A program made the position numbers and the translations under genes. A stretch of DNA of 64,000 bases from CALXOJ01 sp034120015 (GTDB lineage: Bacteria > Spirochaetota > Spirochaetia > JAFGXN01). This document shows, one piece after another, positions 43,970 through 53,538 of the stretch. The notes below the pieces were generated by a model, which did no database searches, was not told the origin of the DNA, and saw only the letters and a list, made by a program, of their open reading frames with translations. The number at the start of each line of letters is the position of its first letter. Within the stretch, counting starts at the first letter, position 1. Location: positions 4,970 to 68,969 of the forward strand of contig JAXEIF010000009.1 of the NCBI GenBank assembly GCA_034120015.1, in the 5' to 3' direction.

Positions 43970-46354
43970 TCAATAATAACAGACGTCGGGAGACAGCGGC
44001 ATCAGAGCCGAAACGGAAAATTCCGGATTCATCATGAACGAATCGGTAAGAGTCACTCCGATCTTCTCGGGATGAAGCAGCGAAAAAAGCGGTTTTTGAA
44101 GCGACAAATCGGGACAGGCCGGATATCCGAAACTGAACCGGATTCTCCGTCGCCCGTCATATCCGGTCTCGGACAATATACGGCAGTGGACTTCTTCGAC
44201 GGCCGCTTCCGCCGCCTCCGCCAGTAACCCGTAGAGATAAAATGATTCGGTCAGCTTTCCGTCTGTCCGCAGCTTTTCCAGCTCCCTGCTCCAGCCGTCA
44301 CCGAGCGTCACAACCGCGGCAGGCAGAATATCGCCTCCTTCGGATTCGGTATTGAAGAAGTCGCTCAACGCATACTGTTGACGGCCTGTCCGCGGAAAAC
44401 CGAAAACGCATGGAATCGGTTCGAAAACCCGCAGACGGTCGCCGTCTGCCGCACACGGAAAATAGCCGTAAACGGCACGTGCCGCAAGAGCGGATCTGTA
44501 CCGGGAACGCAGACGGTCGTACACAGCCTCCGCCTCGGCGGGAGCTTTCCCCAGTTTCCATCGGGAATCAAACAATGCACGGCGGGCCAGACGCTTTTCA
44601 AGCGTTTCGAAATCAAATCCGACCGTACGGATACCGGTAAACGGCGGTGAAGGTTTTTCGTGTACGGAAAAGGGACGATCTTTTCTTTGCGAAACGTTGT
44701 CTTTACCGCCTTCATCGGCAGGCGACAATCCCGATTCGGCCGACTTCGGACCGACGGAAACAGCGACTGTACGCGGTAAAAAGCCGTTCTCGCGCCATGC
44801 CATCGCCGCCTGCAGCGTCGCAAAAGCATCATCACAGTACAAAACAGCACCGCCGTACTCCGGCGCACATTCATTTCTGACAAAATCTTCCGAAAGAGCG
44901 GCTCCGCCGAGCAAAACCGGCTGTCTCATTCCCGCCTGTTCGAAAAGACGCAGATTTTCTTTCATAATCAGAGCCGATTTTACCAAAAGACCGCTCAGTC
45001 CGATGATATCGGCTCTGTATTCTTCCGCTTTGTCCATAATGAGAGAAACATCGGCTTTCACTCCGATATCGCGAACAGAAAACCCGTTATTTTCGAGAAT
45101 CATACCGACCAGATTTTTTCCGATATCGTGAACGTCGCCGGCCACGGTTGCCAGAAGAACAGTCACCTGTTTTCCGGAAGAACTTCCGGCTGCCGTCAGA
45201 TGCGGCTTAAGCAGATCGACACCGAGACGCAGTGTTTCGGCCGACTGCAAAACAAAAGGCAGAAGCATTTCTCCCTTGCCGAACAGTTCACCGACCTTCT
45301 TCATGGAGCCGATCAGCAGTCTGTTCAGAATCTCTTCGGGACGATTCCGCTCGAGCACGGCAGGCAACGCCTCTTCGAGCGCTCCTTTATCTCCGTCCAT
45401 CACCGCACGGCTCAACCGTTCTTCGGGAGACACGGAAACCGATACCGTCTGATTGTTGTTTTCGTCCGATGTCAGAAAGTAAGCGGTAAAAGCAGCCAGT
45501 GCATCGGGACGGCGGTTTTCTATCAGATCGAGAGCCGCACGGCGTACCGGTTCTTCGATAGCCGCCAGCGGAACCACTTTCGACGGGTCGATGATGGCTG
45601 CGGAAAGACCGCGGGAGACAGCCTCGGCCAAAAAAACCGAATTCAGTACCCGTCGCGCCTGCGGCGGCAGACCGAAACTGACATTGCTGACTCCGAGCAC
45701 CGTATGGGCCTTCGGAAACTGATTCCGTATCATTTCGACAGCTGCCAGCGTTTCGCGGGCACTGTCCGCATAGGAAGGATCCCCCGAGGCCAGGGTAAAT
45801 GTCAACGGATCGAAAAAAAGATCCTCTTCCCGTAAACCGCATTCAAACGCGGCGGCGGCAATCCGTTCGGCAACCGCCAGCTTGCGGGCAGCGGTCAGCG
45901 CCATCCCCTCTTCGTCAATTGTCAGACCGACAACGGCAGCCCCGTAACGGCGGACCGGGCGACAGACCGCCTTTAACGGCGCTTCCCCCCTTTCGAGATT
46001 CACCGAATTGACAACGGGACGGCCGGGATAGTTTTTCAGAGCTTCTTCGATGACATCGGGCTGGGTCGAGTCGATCATCAACGGCGCGGAAAGCCGGAGC
46101 ACCGCTTTCTTCAACAGCCGGACCATATCCTCTTTTTCGTTGCGGCCGGCATACGCAACCGACAGATCGAGAATATCGGCGCCGCCCCTCTCCTGGGCCT
46201 TTAAAATCGACAGACAGCCTTCGTCGTCGCCGGTCAACAGACATTCGCGGAATTTTTTCGATCCGGTAGCGTTGGCCCGTTCGCCGATAAGCAGAGGGGG
46301 AATTTCTTTGTCGAGAACAACAGCCTGAAAAAGAGAAGAAAGAGCGGGCTTCAC
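43970..46354 (-). CDS. metH: Methionine synthase, pterin-binding, cobalamin-binding and activation domains
   Basis: 794 aa. This polypeptide lacks the homocysteine domain. The pterin-binding domain (about 1-270) carries GERANATGSKKF and GVSNVSFGLP (about 210-219). The cobalamin domains (about 305-500) include the B12 ligand motif DVHDIGKNLVGMILENNGF (about 397-415, the His being the lower axial ligand). The C-terminal AdoMet-binding activation domain ends with RRIRFSFGYPACPDLSLQK and GVTLTDSFMMNPEFSVSALM (about 735-785). The GTG start at 46354 overlaps the stop of the homocysteine-binding gene (GTGA). The split into two chains is unusual compared with E. coli MetH. Confidence 0.9.
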   Translation of the reverse strand: MKPALSSLFQAVVLDKEIPPLLIGERANATGSKKFRECLLTGDDEGCLSILKAQERGGADILDLSVAYAGRNEKEDMVRLLKKAVLRLSAPLMIDSTQPDVIEEALKNYPGRPVVNSVNLERGEAPLKAVCRPVRRYGAAVVGLTIDEEGMALTAARKLAVAERIAAAAFECGLREEDLFFDPLTFTLASGDPSYADSARETLAAVEMIRNQFPKAHTVLGVSNVSFGLPPQARRVLNSVFLAEAVSRGLSAAIIDPSKVVPLAAIEEPVRRAALDLIENRRPDALAAFTAYFLTSDENNNQTVSVSVSPEERLSRAVMDGDKGALEEALPAVLERNRPEEILNRLLIGSMKKVGELFGKGEMLLPFVLQSAETLRLGVDLLKPHLTAAGSSSGKQVTVLLATVAGDVHDIGKNLVGMILENNGFSVRDIGVKADVSLIMDKAEEYRADIIGLSGLLVKSALIMKENLRLFEQAGMRQPVLLGGAALSEDFVRNECAPEYGGAVLYCDDAFATLQAAMAWRENGFLPRTVAVSVGPKSAESGLSPADEGGKDNVSQRKDRPFSVHEKPSPPFTGIRTVGFDFETLEKRLARRALFDSRWKLGKAPAEAEAVYDRLRSRYRSALAARAVYGYFPCAADGDRLRVFEPIPCVFGFPRTGRQQYALSDFFNTESEGGDILPAAVVTLGDGWSRELEKLRTDGKLTESFYLYGLLAEAAEAAVEEVHCRILSETGYDGRRRIRFSFGYPACPDLSLQKPLFSLLHPEKIGVTLTDSFMMNPEFSVSALMPLSPDVCYY

Positions 46355-47241
46355 GGCAGCAGCCCTCTTTTGCGAAAAACGGACGCCATTGCGGCAATAT
46401 GTTCCGGTCTCGTTCCGCAGCAGCCGCCGGCAATCGATATGCCGTAGCGGTCGGCCAGCGCCGCCATACGATCCGCAAATTCGGAGGCTGACAGCGGATA
46501 AAAAGCCTTTCCGTCGCGGATTTCGGGCAATCCCTGATTCGGCTGACAGGAAATCCGAAACGGTGACTCTTCCGCCAGAATCCGAAGTGCTTCTTCCATT
46601 TTGTCGGGTCCCGTTGCGCAGTTCAATCCCAACGAATAAAGCGGATACGGTTCCAGGGCCGCAATCACCGCCCCGACGGAAGATCCGGTCAGCATTGTAC
46701 CGTTTTCTTCAACCGTCACGGAAACCATCACCGGAATCCGCCTCCCGAAACGTTCTTCGCATTCGGCGACCACGGAAAGAATCACTTTAATCTGCAGTAA
46801 ATCCTGACATGTTTCCACAAGAAGAAAATCGGGGTCGGCTTCGAATAACGCCGACAGCTGACGCCGGTACGCGGCAGCCGATTCGTCAACGGAAATGTGC
46901 CCCAAAGAAGGCAGTTTGGAACCGGGACCGACGGATGCGGCCACCCGCGCCCCCGGGAAAGCGGCCGCTGCTTCTTTTGCCAGGCGGACACCGGCTGCAT
47001 TTAACTCTTCCGTTAAATCTTTCAAGCCGTATTCGGAAAGAACCGTCGGATTGGCGCCGAAGGTATTGGTTTCGATAACGTTTGAACCGGCCTGCAGAAA
47101 AGCACGGTGAACGGCGGCAACGGCATCCGGCCGTACCAGATTAAGATACTCGTTACACCCCCAGCGGAGATCGGAAGCATCCCGAGGTATATCCTGCAGC
47201 ATGGTTCCCATGCCGCCGTCAAAAATCAATTCGACACTCAT
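46351..47241 (-). CDS. Homocysteine S-methyltransferase domain protein of the split methionine synthase
   Basis: 296 aa, the homocysteine-binding (Zn) module alone. The start LIFDGGMGTMLQD and TNTFGANPTVLSEYG (about 58-72) are typical, and the zinc ligands are the Cys of NCATGP (about 206) and the Cys pair in GGCCGTRPEH (about 272-281). Together with the 794-aa protein it would make the full MetH. ATG 47241 overlaps the stop of the upstream ceramidase-like gene by 4 nt, so it is co-translated with that gene and with metH. Confidence 0.9.
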   Translation of the reverse strand: MSVELIFDGGMGTMLQDIPRDASDLRWGCNEYLNLVRPDAVAAVHRAFLQAGSNVIETNTFGANPTVLSEYGLKDLTEELNAAGVRLAKEAAAAFPGARVAASVGPGSKLPSLGHISVDESAAAYRRQLSALFEADPDFLLVETCQDLLQIKVILSVVAECEERFGRRIPVMVSVTVEENGTMLTGSSVGAVIAALEPYPLYSLGLNCATGPDKMEEALRILAEESPFRISCQPNQGLPEIRDGKAFYPLSASEFADRMAALADRYGISIAGGCCGTRPEHIAAMASVFRKRGLLP

Positions 47242-49991
47242 TCATCCTCATCGGGAAAAACTGTTTCATAATAATTGTCGATTTCCAAAATTTTTCCCCT
47301 TTCAACATACACTTTCTTCGGTGTTTCGGGAAGAGGTCTGTCATAAAAAGCGATTTCGGCAATTTCTGGAATCGTATTATCGATTCGGTTGGTGGTTTCG
47401 ACAATCAGAGAAACGGAAGAAACGGGTTTTTTCGGAAAGGAAATTTCGGATGCTTCACCGACCGGACTCAGATTCCGAAGAGGATAAGCGGTACCGTCAT
47501 CGAAAAGAATCTTTCCTTTAAGAATCGAGCTGTTATAGTCACAGGCAAGACGAATCAGAAAGGCACTTGCTTCCACCGGATTTTCACTCTCCCACAAAAC
47601 GATTGTCTTGCGGCTGTCCGGTTTTGCCCCCTCGAGCATCGGGAATTCGGTCACACGCAAAACCGGTTCTTCATCGGAGGCGATGATTTCGAATTCGGGA
47701 CTGTATGCATACGCGGGCAAAGAGACCCCCTTCTTTTTCACTATAACACATTGTACCACATAGCGGTAAACACCCGGAACGGCCGAGGAAGGAATTTTCC
47801 ACATTGTATCGATGGTCATTCCCGATTTGTTTCCGCGGGCCGAAAACCAGGTCGACAGACTTGAATCATCGGCGACCGTCACCCATTTTTCGATTTCGGG
47901 CAGATAACGCTGAATGTAAAAATAACTGCGGTTCAGCATTTTCGGCTGGTTCAGACCGGAAACACGAAACGAGAGCTCCAGATCACTGCCGGCCCGAACC
48001 GTCTGCGGCATTTTTCCTCTCAACTGACCGAAACAGGTTCCGGCAGGCACATAAGACACCGGCGGTTCTTCGATTTGTTTCCGAATGACATCAACGGGAT
48101 CGACCGTTTTCGGTGCATCCATAATCCACTCGGGATCGCCGTACTGCCGGCCGCTGCTTTCTTTGCGAATCAAAGTCACCAAACGGGCCGTTTCCTGCAT
48201 CACGGCAGGCTGCTGATTGATTCCGAACAATGTAAAACCGCCTTCGTAATGCTGTTTTTCGTACTCTTCCGGTGTGGTCATATAACTGGCATACGCATTG
48301 GTATTTCCGTTATAGACGACCGCCTGATACGGCATTCCGACCTTATCCAAAACCGATTCCAGATTGCGGCGGATACGTCTGCCGCTGACCGTCGTCGTTT
48401 CAAACGGAGCGGCTGCCAGATAAAAACCGCCGATTTTATACAGCTGAACCGGTAAAATCTGAGGAACCCAGCCCGGCAGGGCACGGGACGGAACCATGAC
48501 AATCCGTTTCGGTTTCTGCAGTTCCTGCAATTCATCCGTCACATAGAGAATCCTCGCCAAATCGAATTTTGTATCCGTATCTTTCAGCGGTTTCATCAGT
48601 CCCTGCGCAAACCGAATCAGGCACGAAGGCGGTGTATCGAGGGTCATTCCTTCTTTCAGAGGCAGACCGGTCTGATGCACCTCCGAACCGATAGCGGCCG
48701 AATAGCCGACAGCTGCCGGTGCCGTCCGCGTCGCGTAGATTTCCGGACAATACTGATACGCTTCATCGATATCGACATGGGCAAAATTAATGTAGTTGAC
48801 AGCCGATCCGACACCATCGTTTTTTATAACCGTTCCTTCTTCGGCATAGAGCTCCAGCGTACGGGCTGCCAGAAGAGAAGCCGTCAGCATAACATTGGTA
48901 TATTCCTCTTCCGTTTTATAACCGAAAAGGTCTTTTTTATAACCGACTCTGATTTCTCCGACATCGCCGAGATTGGTCTGAGGCTGCGCGCACACAAAAT
49001 CATCGCTGTTCTCATTTTCACTGTTCATAAAATTCTCAACCAGCAGTGAAGCACGTCCTTTGGTATCTCCCGAAACCAGACGGTTGGAAGCACTGATACC
49101 GCACGGATGAACACCGAACCAGGCAATACAGCCGATATCGTGACCGTCATCGGCCGCCGTCAGTTTCAACAACGTCATTTCCTTATCCGTATAGGCCGCC
49201 TTAAACTTCTCGGCAAACTGTTCGTAGTCATCCATTTTTTCCCATTCCGCCAATGTCAGGTCGGACCGCAAATCGGAACGGTTGTTCAGATGAGCTCCCA
49301 TAGACCGGTTATGGGAAACATTATAAGAACCGGCCAAATCGCCTTTCACCATCGAAAGAACGGCACTCTCCCGATTGGCGTATGCCAGAGCAACGGAATG
49401 AACGATTCCCTCCACGAAGAGATCGAAAACACGCCGGTTCTGTCCTCCTGCGGAAATATTGTACATCGTGTGATCGTCGAATCCGGCAAATCCGGCGTGC
49501 GTATGAGTCGCCGCAATCATGACATTGGCCTGATTAAAAATCGAAACCCCGTTTTTACCCTTAAATACGACAAGCCGTCCGTCATGAAGCCGGTAACTGC
49601 CCCTCTGCAAAACGGCAATCACCGCTTCCCTCACTGCCAGTGAAACCGACCAGTTATCGACAGAAACGTAAACCAATGCATTACCGGTTTTCGGATCTTC
49701 GAAATAAAACGCTCTCGAATAAAGACGGTCGAGAATTCCTTTTGTTTTCTGTTTGGAAACGGCATAACCGCCCATCGTCTGACCCCACAAATCTCCGGTA
49801 ATATCGTATTTTCCGACTCCTGCCGTAAAAAGATCCTGCGTAATCCGTGTCTGTTGTCCCGACGCCTCTTTATTCATTTGAAATGTGTCATCTCCCGAAT
49901 AAAAGCCTTCCCGGGCGGCCGCTGTCGAACATCCGGCCAAAACAACTGACAGTAAAGCCAAAAGCGGATATCGAAAACCGTGTCTCATCAT
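47238..49991 (-). CDS. Neutral/alkaline ceramidase family lipoprotein
   Basis: 917 aa with a lipoprotein signal (lipobox VLAGC, Cys about residue 21). The neutral ceramidase fold is recognised by the start FTAGVGKYDITGDLWGQTMGGYA (about 55-77; GxxxxDITGP-like block), MIAATHTHAGFAG (about 158-170, zinc-binding His-x-His), WFGVHPCGISASNRLVSGDTKGRAS (about 293-317; the Ser of the SGD loop fits the nucleophile region) and the FVCAQPQTNLGDVG block (about 332-345). The C-terminal 300 residues are an extra beta-rich domain. Family enzymes cleave ceramide to sphingosine and fatty acid. The only gene between here and 50194 is this one. AAGGAG precedes ATG 49991. Confidence 0.85.
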   Translation of the reverse strand: MMRHGFRYPLLALLSVVLAGCSTAAAREGFYSGDDTFQMNKEASGQQTRITQDLFTAGVGKYDITGDLWGQTMGGYAVSKQKTKGILDRLYSRAFYFEDPKTGNALVYVSVDNWSVSLAVREAVIAVLQRGSYRLHDGRLVVFKGKNGVSIFNQANVMIAATHTHAGFAGFDDHTMYNISAGGQNRRVFDLFVEGIVHSVALAYANRESAVLSMVKGDLAGSYNVSHNRSMGAHLNNRSDLRSDLTLAEWEKMDDYEQFAEKFKAAYTDKEMTLLKLTAADDGHDIGCIAWFGVHPCGISASNRLVSGDTKGRASLLVENFMNSENENSDDFVCAQPQTNLGDVGEIRVGYKKDLFGYKTEEEYTNVMLTASLLAARTLELYAEEGTVIKNDGVGSAVNYINFAHVDIDEAYQYCPEIYATRTAPAAVGYSAAIGSEVHQTGLPLKEGMTLDTPPSCLIRFAQGLMKPLKDTDTKFDLARILYVTDELQELQKPKRIVMVPSRALPGWVPQILPVQLYKIGGFYLAAAPFETTTVSGRRIRRNLESVLDKVGMPYQAVVYNGNTNAYASYMTTPEEYEKQHYEGGFTLFGINQQPAVMQETARLVTLIRKESSGRQYGDPEWIMDAPKTVDPVDVIRKQIEEPPVSYVPAGTCFGQLRGKMPQTVRAGSDLELSFRVSGLNQPKMLNRSYFYIQRYLPEIEKWVTVADDSSLSTWFSARGNKSGMTIDTMWKIPSSAVPGVYRYVVQCVIVKKKGVSLPAYAYSPEFEIIASDEEPVLRVTEFPMLEGAKPDSRKTIVLWESENPVEASAFLIRLACDYNSSILKGKILFDDGTAYPLRNLSPVGEASEISFPKKPVSSVSLIVETTNRIDNTIPEIAEIAFYDRPLPETPKKVYVERGKILEIDNYYETVFPDEDE

Positions 49992-50068
49992 TTGTTTCTC
50001 CTTTATATTATTATAGATATTTTAACCCCGAAACGGAAAAAAAGCAAAAAATTTTTTATACGAATTTA

Positions 50069-50083
50069 CTCATTTTAAATGAG
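50069..50083. promoter_or_regulatory. 7-bp inverted repeat in the divergent promoter region
   Basis: CTCATTT-T-AAATGAG (50069-50083) lies in the AT-rich 202-bp gap between the divergent ceramidase gene and the 281-aa gene. It could be an operator acting on both. Confidence 0.35.
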
Positions 50084-50193
50084 CAAATACTTATTTTTTA
50101 TATTATTAAAATAAACACTTTTTTCCGATACGGGTCTTTTACATCAGGAACAATGATTGCATCAGACAACGACGGGAGGGAAGGAGCTATCGG

Positions 50194-51039
50194 ATGAATA
50201 TAAACGAAAAAATCGTACTTTACAAAAAAGGAGAAATTCCTTTCATTCCGTTGCGGGACGAAATCGTCATGAGCGCTTACCGGTTCCTGCAAAAAAGCCG
50301 GTACTGTTTTACCGAAGACGAAATTGCGGATGCACTCTGTTCTCTGATGGAAAATCTCCCATCGATACTGTCCCGTTATACGGTGACAAATGTCCCGTTC
50401 GAAGTCTATCTGTTTAAAACATGTAAACTCTCCGTACTGGCCTCACGACGGTCGAGGCGGACTGCGGAAACAAAAACAATACTGGGAGAGTATTTCGGAA
50501 ACGAAAACCGTTATTTCACCGTCGAAGAACCTTCTTTCGGTTTCGAAGAAGCGGAAAAAGACTTTGTCCGGCTGTTAAAAGGAACATTGAGCCGTATTCT
50601 GAAAAAATACAGACCGTCGGATTACTTTTACCGACTTTCTCTTCTCATTATCCTTCTGAAATCGGGTTACTATCTGACCGAAGGCGAAAAAGAAAAAATC
50701 TGCGAATGGGGAGAATTCAATCGCGAGACAGTCGACCGATGGCTGAGCGAACTCTATCTTTCGACGGAAAATGCCCGCAACACCATCCGCCTGTGCGAAA
50801 TACGGAGAAACCGGTACGCTTCGTTTGCATACGAACCGAACCTCTCCGAAGCATCCCGCCGTATGAATTACAATATCATCTGCGAAAGACTCGAGCGGTG
50901 GAACAAAAAACTGAGTACCGTAAAAAAAGCACCCCGTAACAGCAGAATAGCAGCGCTGCTTCACATCGACTGCGCGTTTATTGACCGTCTTTTTCAAAAA
51001 GTAAAAAGAGATCAAAAAAGAATCGGTGCCTCCGATTGA
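50194..51039 (+). CDS. Unrecognised protein, possible sigma-factor-like regulator
   Basis: 281 aa, predicted all-helical and charged. FTEDEIADALCSLMENLPSILSRY (about 39-62) and FEVYLFKTCKLSVLASRRSRR (about 70-90) have the character of sigma-70 region 2 (helices then a basic end), and the C-terminal part (about 225-281) is very basic. I do not recognise a family with certainty. Shine-Dalgarno AAGGAG at a good distance from ATG 50194. It is followed 31 nt later by rdgB, which has its own promoter. It is read away from the ceramidase gene, with the inverted repeat between them. Confidence 0.6.
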   Translation: MNINEKIVLYKKGEIPFIPLRDEIVMSAYRFLQKSRYCFTEDEIADALCSLMENLPSILSRYTVTNVPFEVYLFKTCKLSVLASRRSRRTAETKTILGEYFGNENRYFTVEEPSFGFEEAEKDFVRLLKGTLSRILKKYRPSDYFYRLSLLIILLKSGYYLTEGEKEKICEWGEFNRETVDRWLSELYLSTENARNTIRLCEIRRNRYASFAYEPNLSEASRRMNYNIICERLERWNKKLSTVKKAPRNSRIAALLHIDCAFIDRLFQKVKRDQKRIGASD

Positions 51040-51064
51040 AATTCGATTCTCTTTCTGTTATGCT
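51036..51064 (+). promoter_or_regulatory. rdgB promoter, predicted leaderless transcript
   Basis: TTGAAA (51036-51041), 17-nt spacer, TATGCT (51059-51064). ATG 51071 is 6 nt beyond the -10 box and has no Shine-Dalgarno sequence, so the message should begin at or next to the start codon. The -35 overlaps the end of the preceding gene (stop 51037-51039). Confidence 0.65.
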
Positions 51065-51070
51065 GTTGTT

Positions 51071-51670
51071 ATGAAAATTTATCTGGCAACGGGAAACAGA
51101 CATAAACTCGAAGAATTCAGACTGATGTTTCCGGAACATGAGATTATGCTCCCCGGGGATGAAGGAATTGCTTTTTCTTTTGAGGAAACGGGAAAAACCT
51201 ATTTCGAAAACAGCTACGGAAAAGCCGAAACGCTGTATAACATTGTCCGCGCTCCGGTTCTGGCCGACGACTCGGGACTTTCGGTCGACGCTCTCGACGG
51301 TGCCCCCGGAATTTATTCCGCACGCTACGGTTTCGAAGCCGGACTGTCTCCGTCACCGGCAGAACAGATGGACCGCCTTTTAAAATCCATGGAACAGGCG
51401 GATGACCGGAAAGCCGCGTTTGTCTGCTGCCTCACCCTGATAACGGGACCGTTACGCTTTTTTACCGTTCAGGAAACGCTGACCGGTTCGATTGCCCGTA
51501 AAAAAAACGGCAGCGGCGGTTTCGGTTACGATCCGATCTTCCTTCCCGACGGCAGCAGCCGCACGCTGGCCTGCTACACCCCCGAAGAAAAAGCCGCCAT
51601 ATCCCACAGAGGCAAAGCCGCGGCCGCTTTGCGCCGTCTGCTGACCGCCGCCGACAAAGGAGTCCTGTAA
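51071..51670 (+). CDS. rdgB: dITP/XTP pyrophosphatase (RdgB/HAM1)
   Basis: 199 aa, a hydrolase that removes non-canonical purine nucleoside triphosphates. The start MKIYLATGNRHKLEEFR (NTP loop, about 5-14), ADDSGLSVDALDGAPGIYSARYG (about 66-88, with the catalytic DDSGL) and GSGGFGYDPIFLPDG (about 146-160) are diagnostic. SHRGKAAAALRRLL closes the protein. ATG 51071 is used rather than an upstream in-frame codon because the family N-terminus begins exactly here. Its stop overlaps the pepF start by one base. Confidence 0.94.
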   Translation: MKIYLATGNRHKLEEFRLMFPEHEIMLPGDEGIAFSFEETGKTYFENSYGKAETLYNIVRAPVLADDSGLSVDALDGAPGIYSARYGFEAGLSPSPAEQMDRLLKSMEQADDRKAAFVCCLTLITGPLRFFTVQETLTGSIARKKNGSGGFGYDPIFLPDGSSRTLACYTPEEKAAISHRGKAAAALRRLLTAADKGVL

Positions 51671-53466
51671 TGAATACAAAAACCGTTCCCGCACGCAGCG
51701 AAATCAAACCCGAATACCGGTGGAATCTTTCAAAACTTTATTCTTCATTCGAAGAATGGAACGCCGCATTCGAAAAATGGAAGCAGATGCTGCCCGTCAT
51801 GACAGGGTTTCACGGCAGACTGGGCGAAAGCGCCGACACTTTGGCCGATTTTCTCGAAACCGAAGTCCAATGGGATACGGAAGAAGAAAGACTGGCCTCC
51901 TACTGCATGCTGCGCATCAGCGAAGACCTCGAAAATCAGGAGGCGCAAAAATACCATTTTATGCTGATGTCGTTTGCGACACAGGCCGCCGCACAGCTGA
52001 GTTTTATCCGTGAAGAGATTCTGACTGTTCCCGAAGAACTCTGGCCTCAGTGGCTGGAAAACAGCCGGCTGAAACCCTTTTCCGTCTCCATCGGAAAAAT
52101 CCGCCGCACCCGCCCTCACTCTCTGTCGCAAAATGAAGAACGCATTCTGGCGCTTTCCGCCCAATCGGGACAAACCGCCCACGACGCTTTTGAGGCGCTG
52201 ACCGACGGCGACTTCCGGTTCGGCACCCTTCCGTACGAAGGCATCGAAACGGAACTGAGTCAGTCAACCTTTTCGGTCTTCTTAAACAGTCCCGACCGTA
52301 CCACCCGCGAAAACGCCTACCGCCGCTTTTATGCGGAGTTCGAAAAACACAAAAACACACTGGCCGCGCTTTACGCGGGATCCGTTTCCCGTGATATTTT
52401 TTCGGCCCGGGCCCGTCACTACAACAGCTCTCTGGAAGCGGCCCTTTTCGGGAAAGATGTCCCCGTTTCCGTTTACCGCAATCTGATTGAAGAAGTCCAC
52501 CGCGGTCTGCCGGTTCTGCACCGCTACTACCGCCTGAGAAAAAAACTGCTGGGAGTCGACGAGTTGCGTCATTACGACGTTTACGTGCCGCTTGTAGGCG
52601 AAGTCAGGATAAAGCACACCTACGAAGAAGCGGTCGAACTGGTCTGCAAAGCACTGCAGCCGCTCGGTGACGAATATGTTTCGACTCTCAAAAACGGGCT
52701 TCTCAACGGCTGGGTCGACCGCTACGAAAACAAAGGCAAACGTTCCGGAGCTTTCTCCGCCGGTACATTTACATCGGACCCGTATATTCTGATGAACTAT
52801 AAAGAGGATGTCCTGCGCGATGTTTTCACGCTGATTCACGAAAGCGGTCATTCGATGCACTCCTACTACTGCTCCCGCTCCAATCCGTTTCAGCATTACG
52901 ACTACACGATTTTCGAAGCGGAAACCGCCTCGACCTTCAACGAACAGCTTCTGGCCGAATATCTCAAGAAAACGGAAACCGACCCGAAAGTCAAAGCCTT
53001 TGTTATCGGAAAACAGATCGACGATATGATTGCGACACTGTTCCGTCAGACCATGTTTGCCGAATTCGAACTGATCTGTCACGAAACAGCCGAACAGGGA
53101 GGCGCCCTGACGCTCGATTTCTTCCGATCGACTTACAGAGGCCTTCTGGAAAAATATTTCGGACCCGAGATGATTTTTGAAGAAGAGAGTGATCTGGAGT
53201 GTCTGCGAATCCCCCACTTTTACAGAGCCTATTATGTCTTTCAGTATGCGACCGGCATTTCGGCGGCCGTCGCATTGGCCAAAGGCGTTCTTTCGGGAAA
53301 CAGCGCCAAACGGGAAAGCTATTTCACATTCCTGAAAACAGGCGGCTCGCTCTTCCCCATCGAATCGCTGAAACAGGCCGGCATCGATATGACACAACCG
53401 CAGCCGGTTCGGGAAGCCGTCGCCTGTTTCGGACAGCTGCTTGACGAATTCGAAACTTTTTTTTAA
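51670..53466 (+). CDS. pepF: M3 family oligoendopeptidase
   Basis: 598 aa, a cytosolic zinc endopeptidase of the PepF/thimet family that degrades peptides. The zinc site is the HESGHSMHS motif (about 394-402; H-E-x-x-H), and the third ligand Glu lies in EAETASTFNEQLL (about 418-430). The N-terminal helical part (about 1-200) with YRWNLSKLYSSFEEW is typical. ATG 51670 has GGAG 7 nt upstream. Second gene of the rdgB-pepF unit. Confidence 0.94.
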   Translation: MNTKTVPARSEIKPEYRWNLSKLYSSFEEWNAAFEKWKQMLPVMTGFHGRLGESADTLADFLETEVQWDTEEERLASYCMLRISEDLENQEAQKYHFMLMSFATQAAAQLSFIREEILTVPEELWPQWLENSRLKPFSVSIGKIRRTRPHSLSQNEERILALSAQSGQTAHDAFEALTDGDFRFGTLPYEGIETELSQSTFSVFLNSPDRTTRENAYRRFYAEFEKHKNTLAALYAGSVSRDIFSARARHYNSSLEAALFGKDVPVSVYRNLIEEVHRGLPVLHRYYRLRKKLLGVDELRHYDVYVPLVGEVRIKHTYEEAVELVCKALQPLGDEYVSTLKNGLLNGWVDRYENKGKRSGAFSAGTFTSDPYILMNYKEDVLRDVFTLIHESGHSMHSYYCSRSNPFQHYDYTIFEAETASTFNEQLLAEYLKKTETDPKVKAFVIGKQIDDMIATLFRQTMFAEFELICHETAEQGGALTLDFFRSTYRGLLEKYFGPEMIFEEESDLECLRIPHFYRAYYVFQYATGISAAVALAKGVLSGNSAKRESYFTFLKTGGSLFPIESLKQAGIDMTQPQPVREAVACFGQLLDEFETFF

Positions 53467-53538
53467 TTGCCAAAAGACCGTTTTCGAAGTAAAATAACAG
53501 CAGATTCTACATTACATTATCGATACATGAGGAAGCTG

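Noticed and set aside
49992..50193. Cobalamin or SAM riboswitch ahead of the ceramidase-metH operon
   Set aside because: The gap is AT-rich with no B12-box or S-box features that I could recognise.
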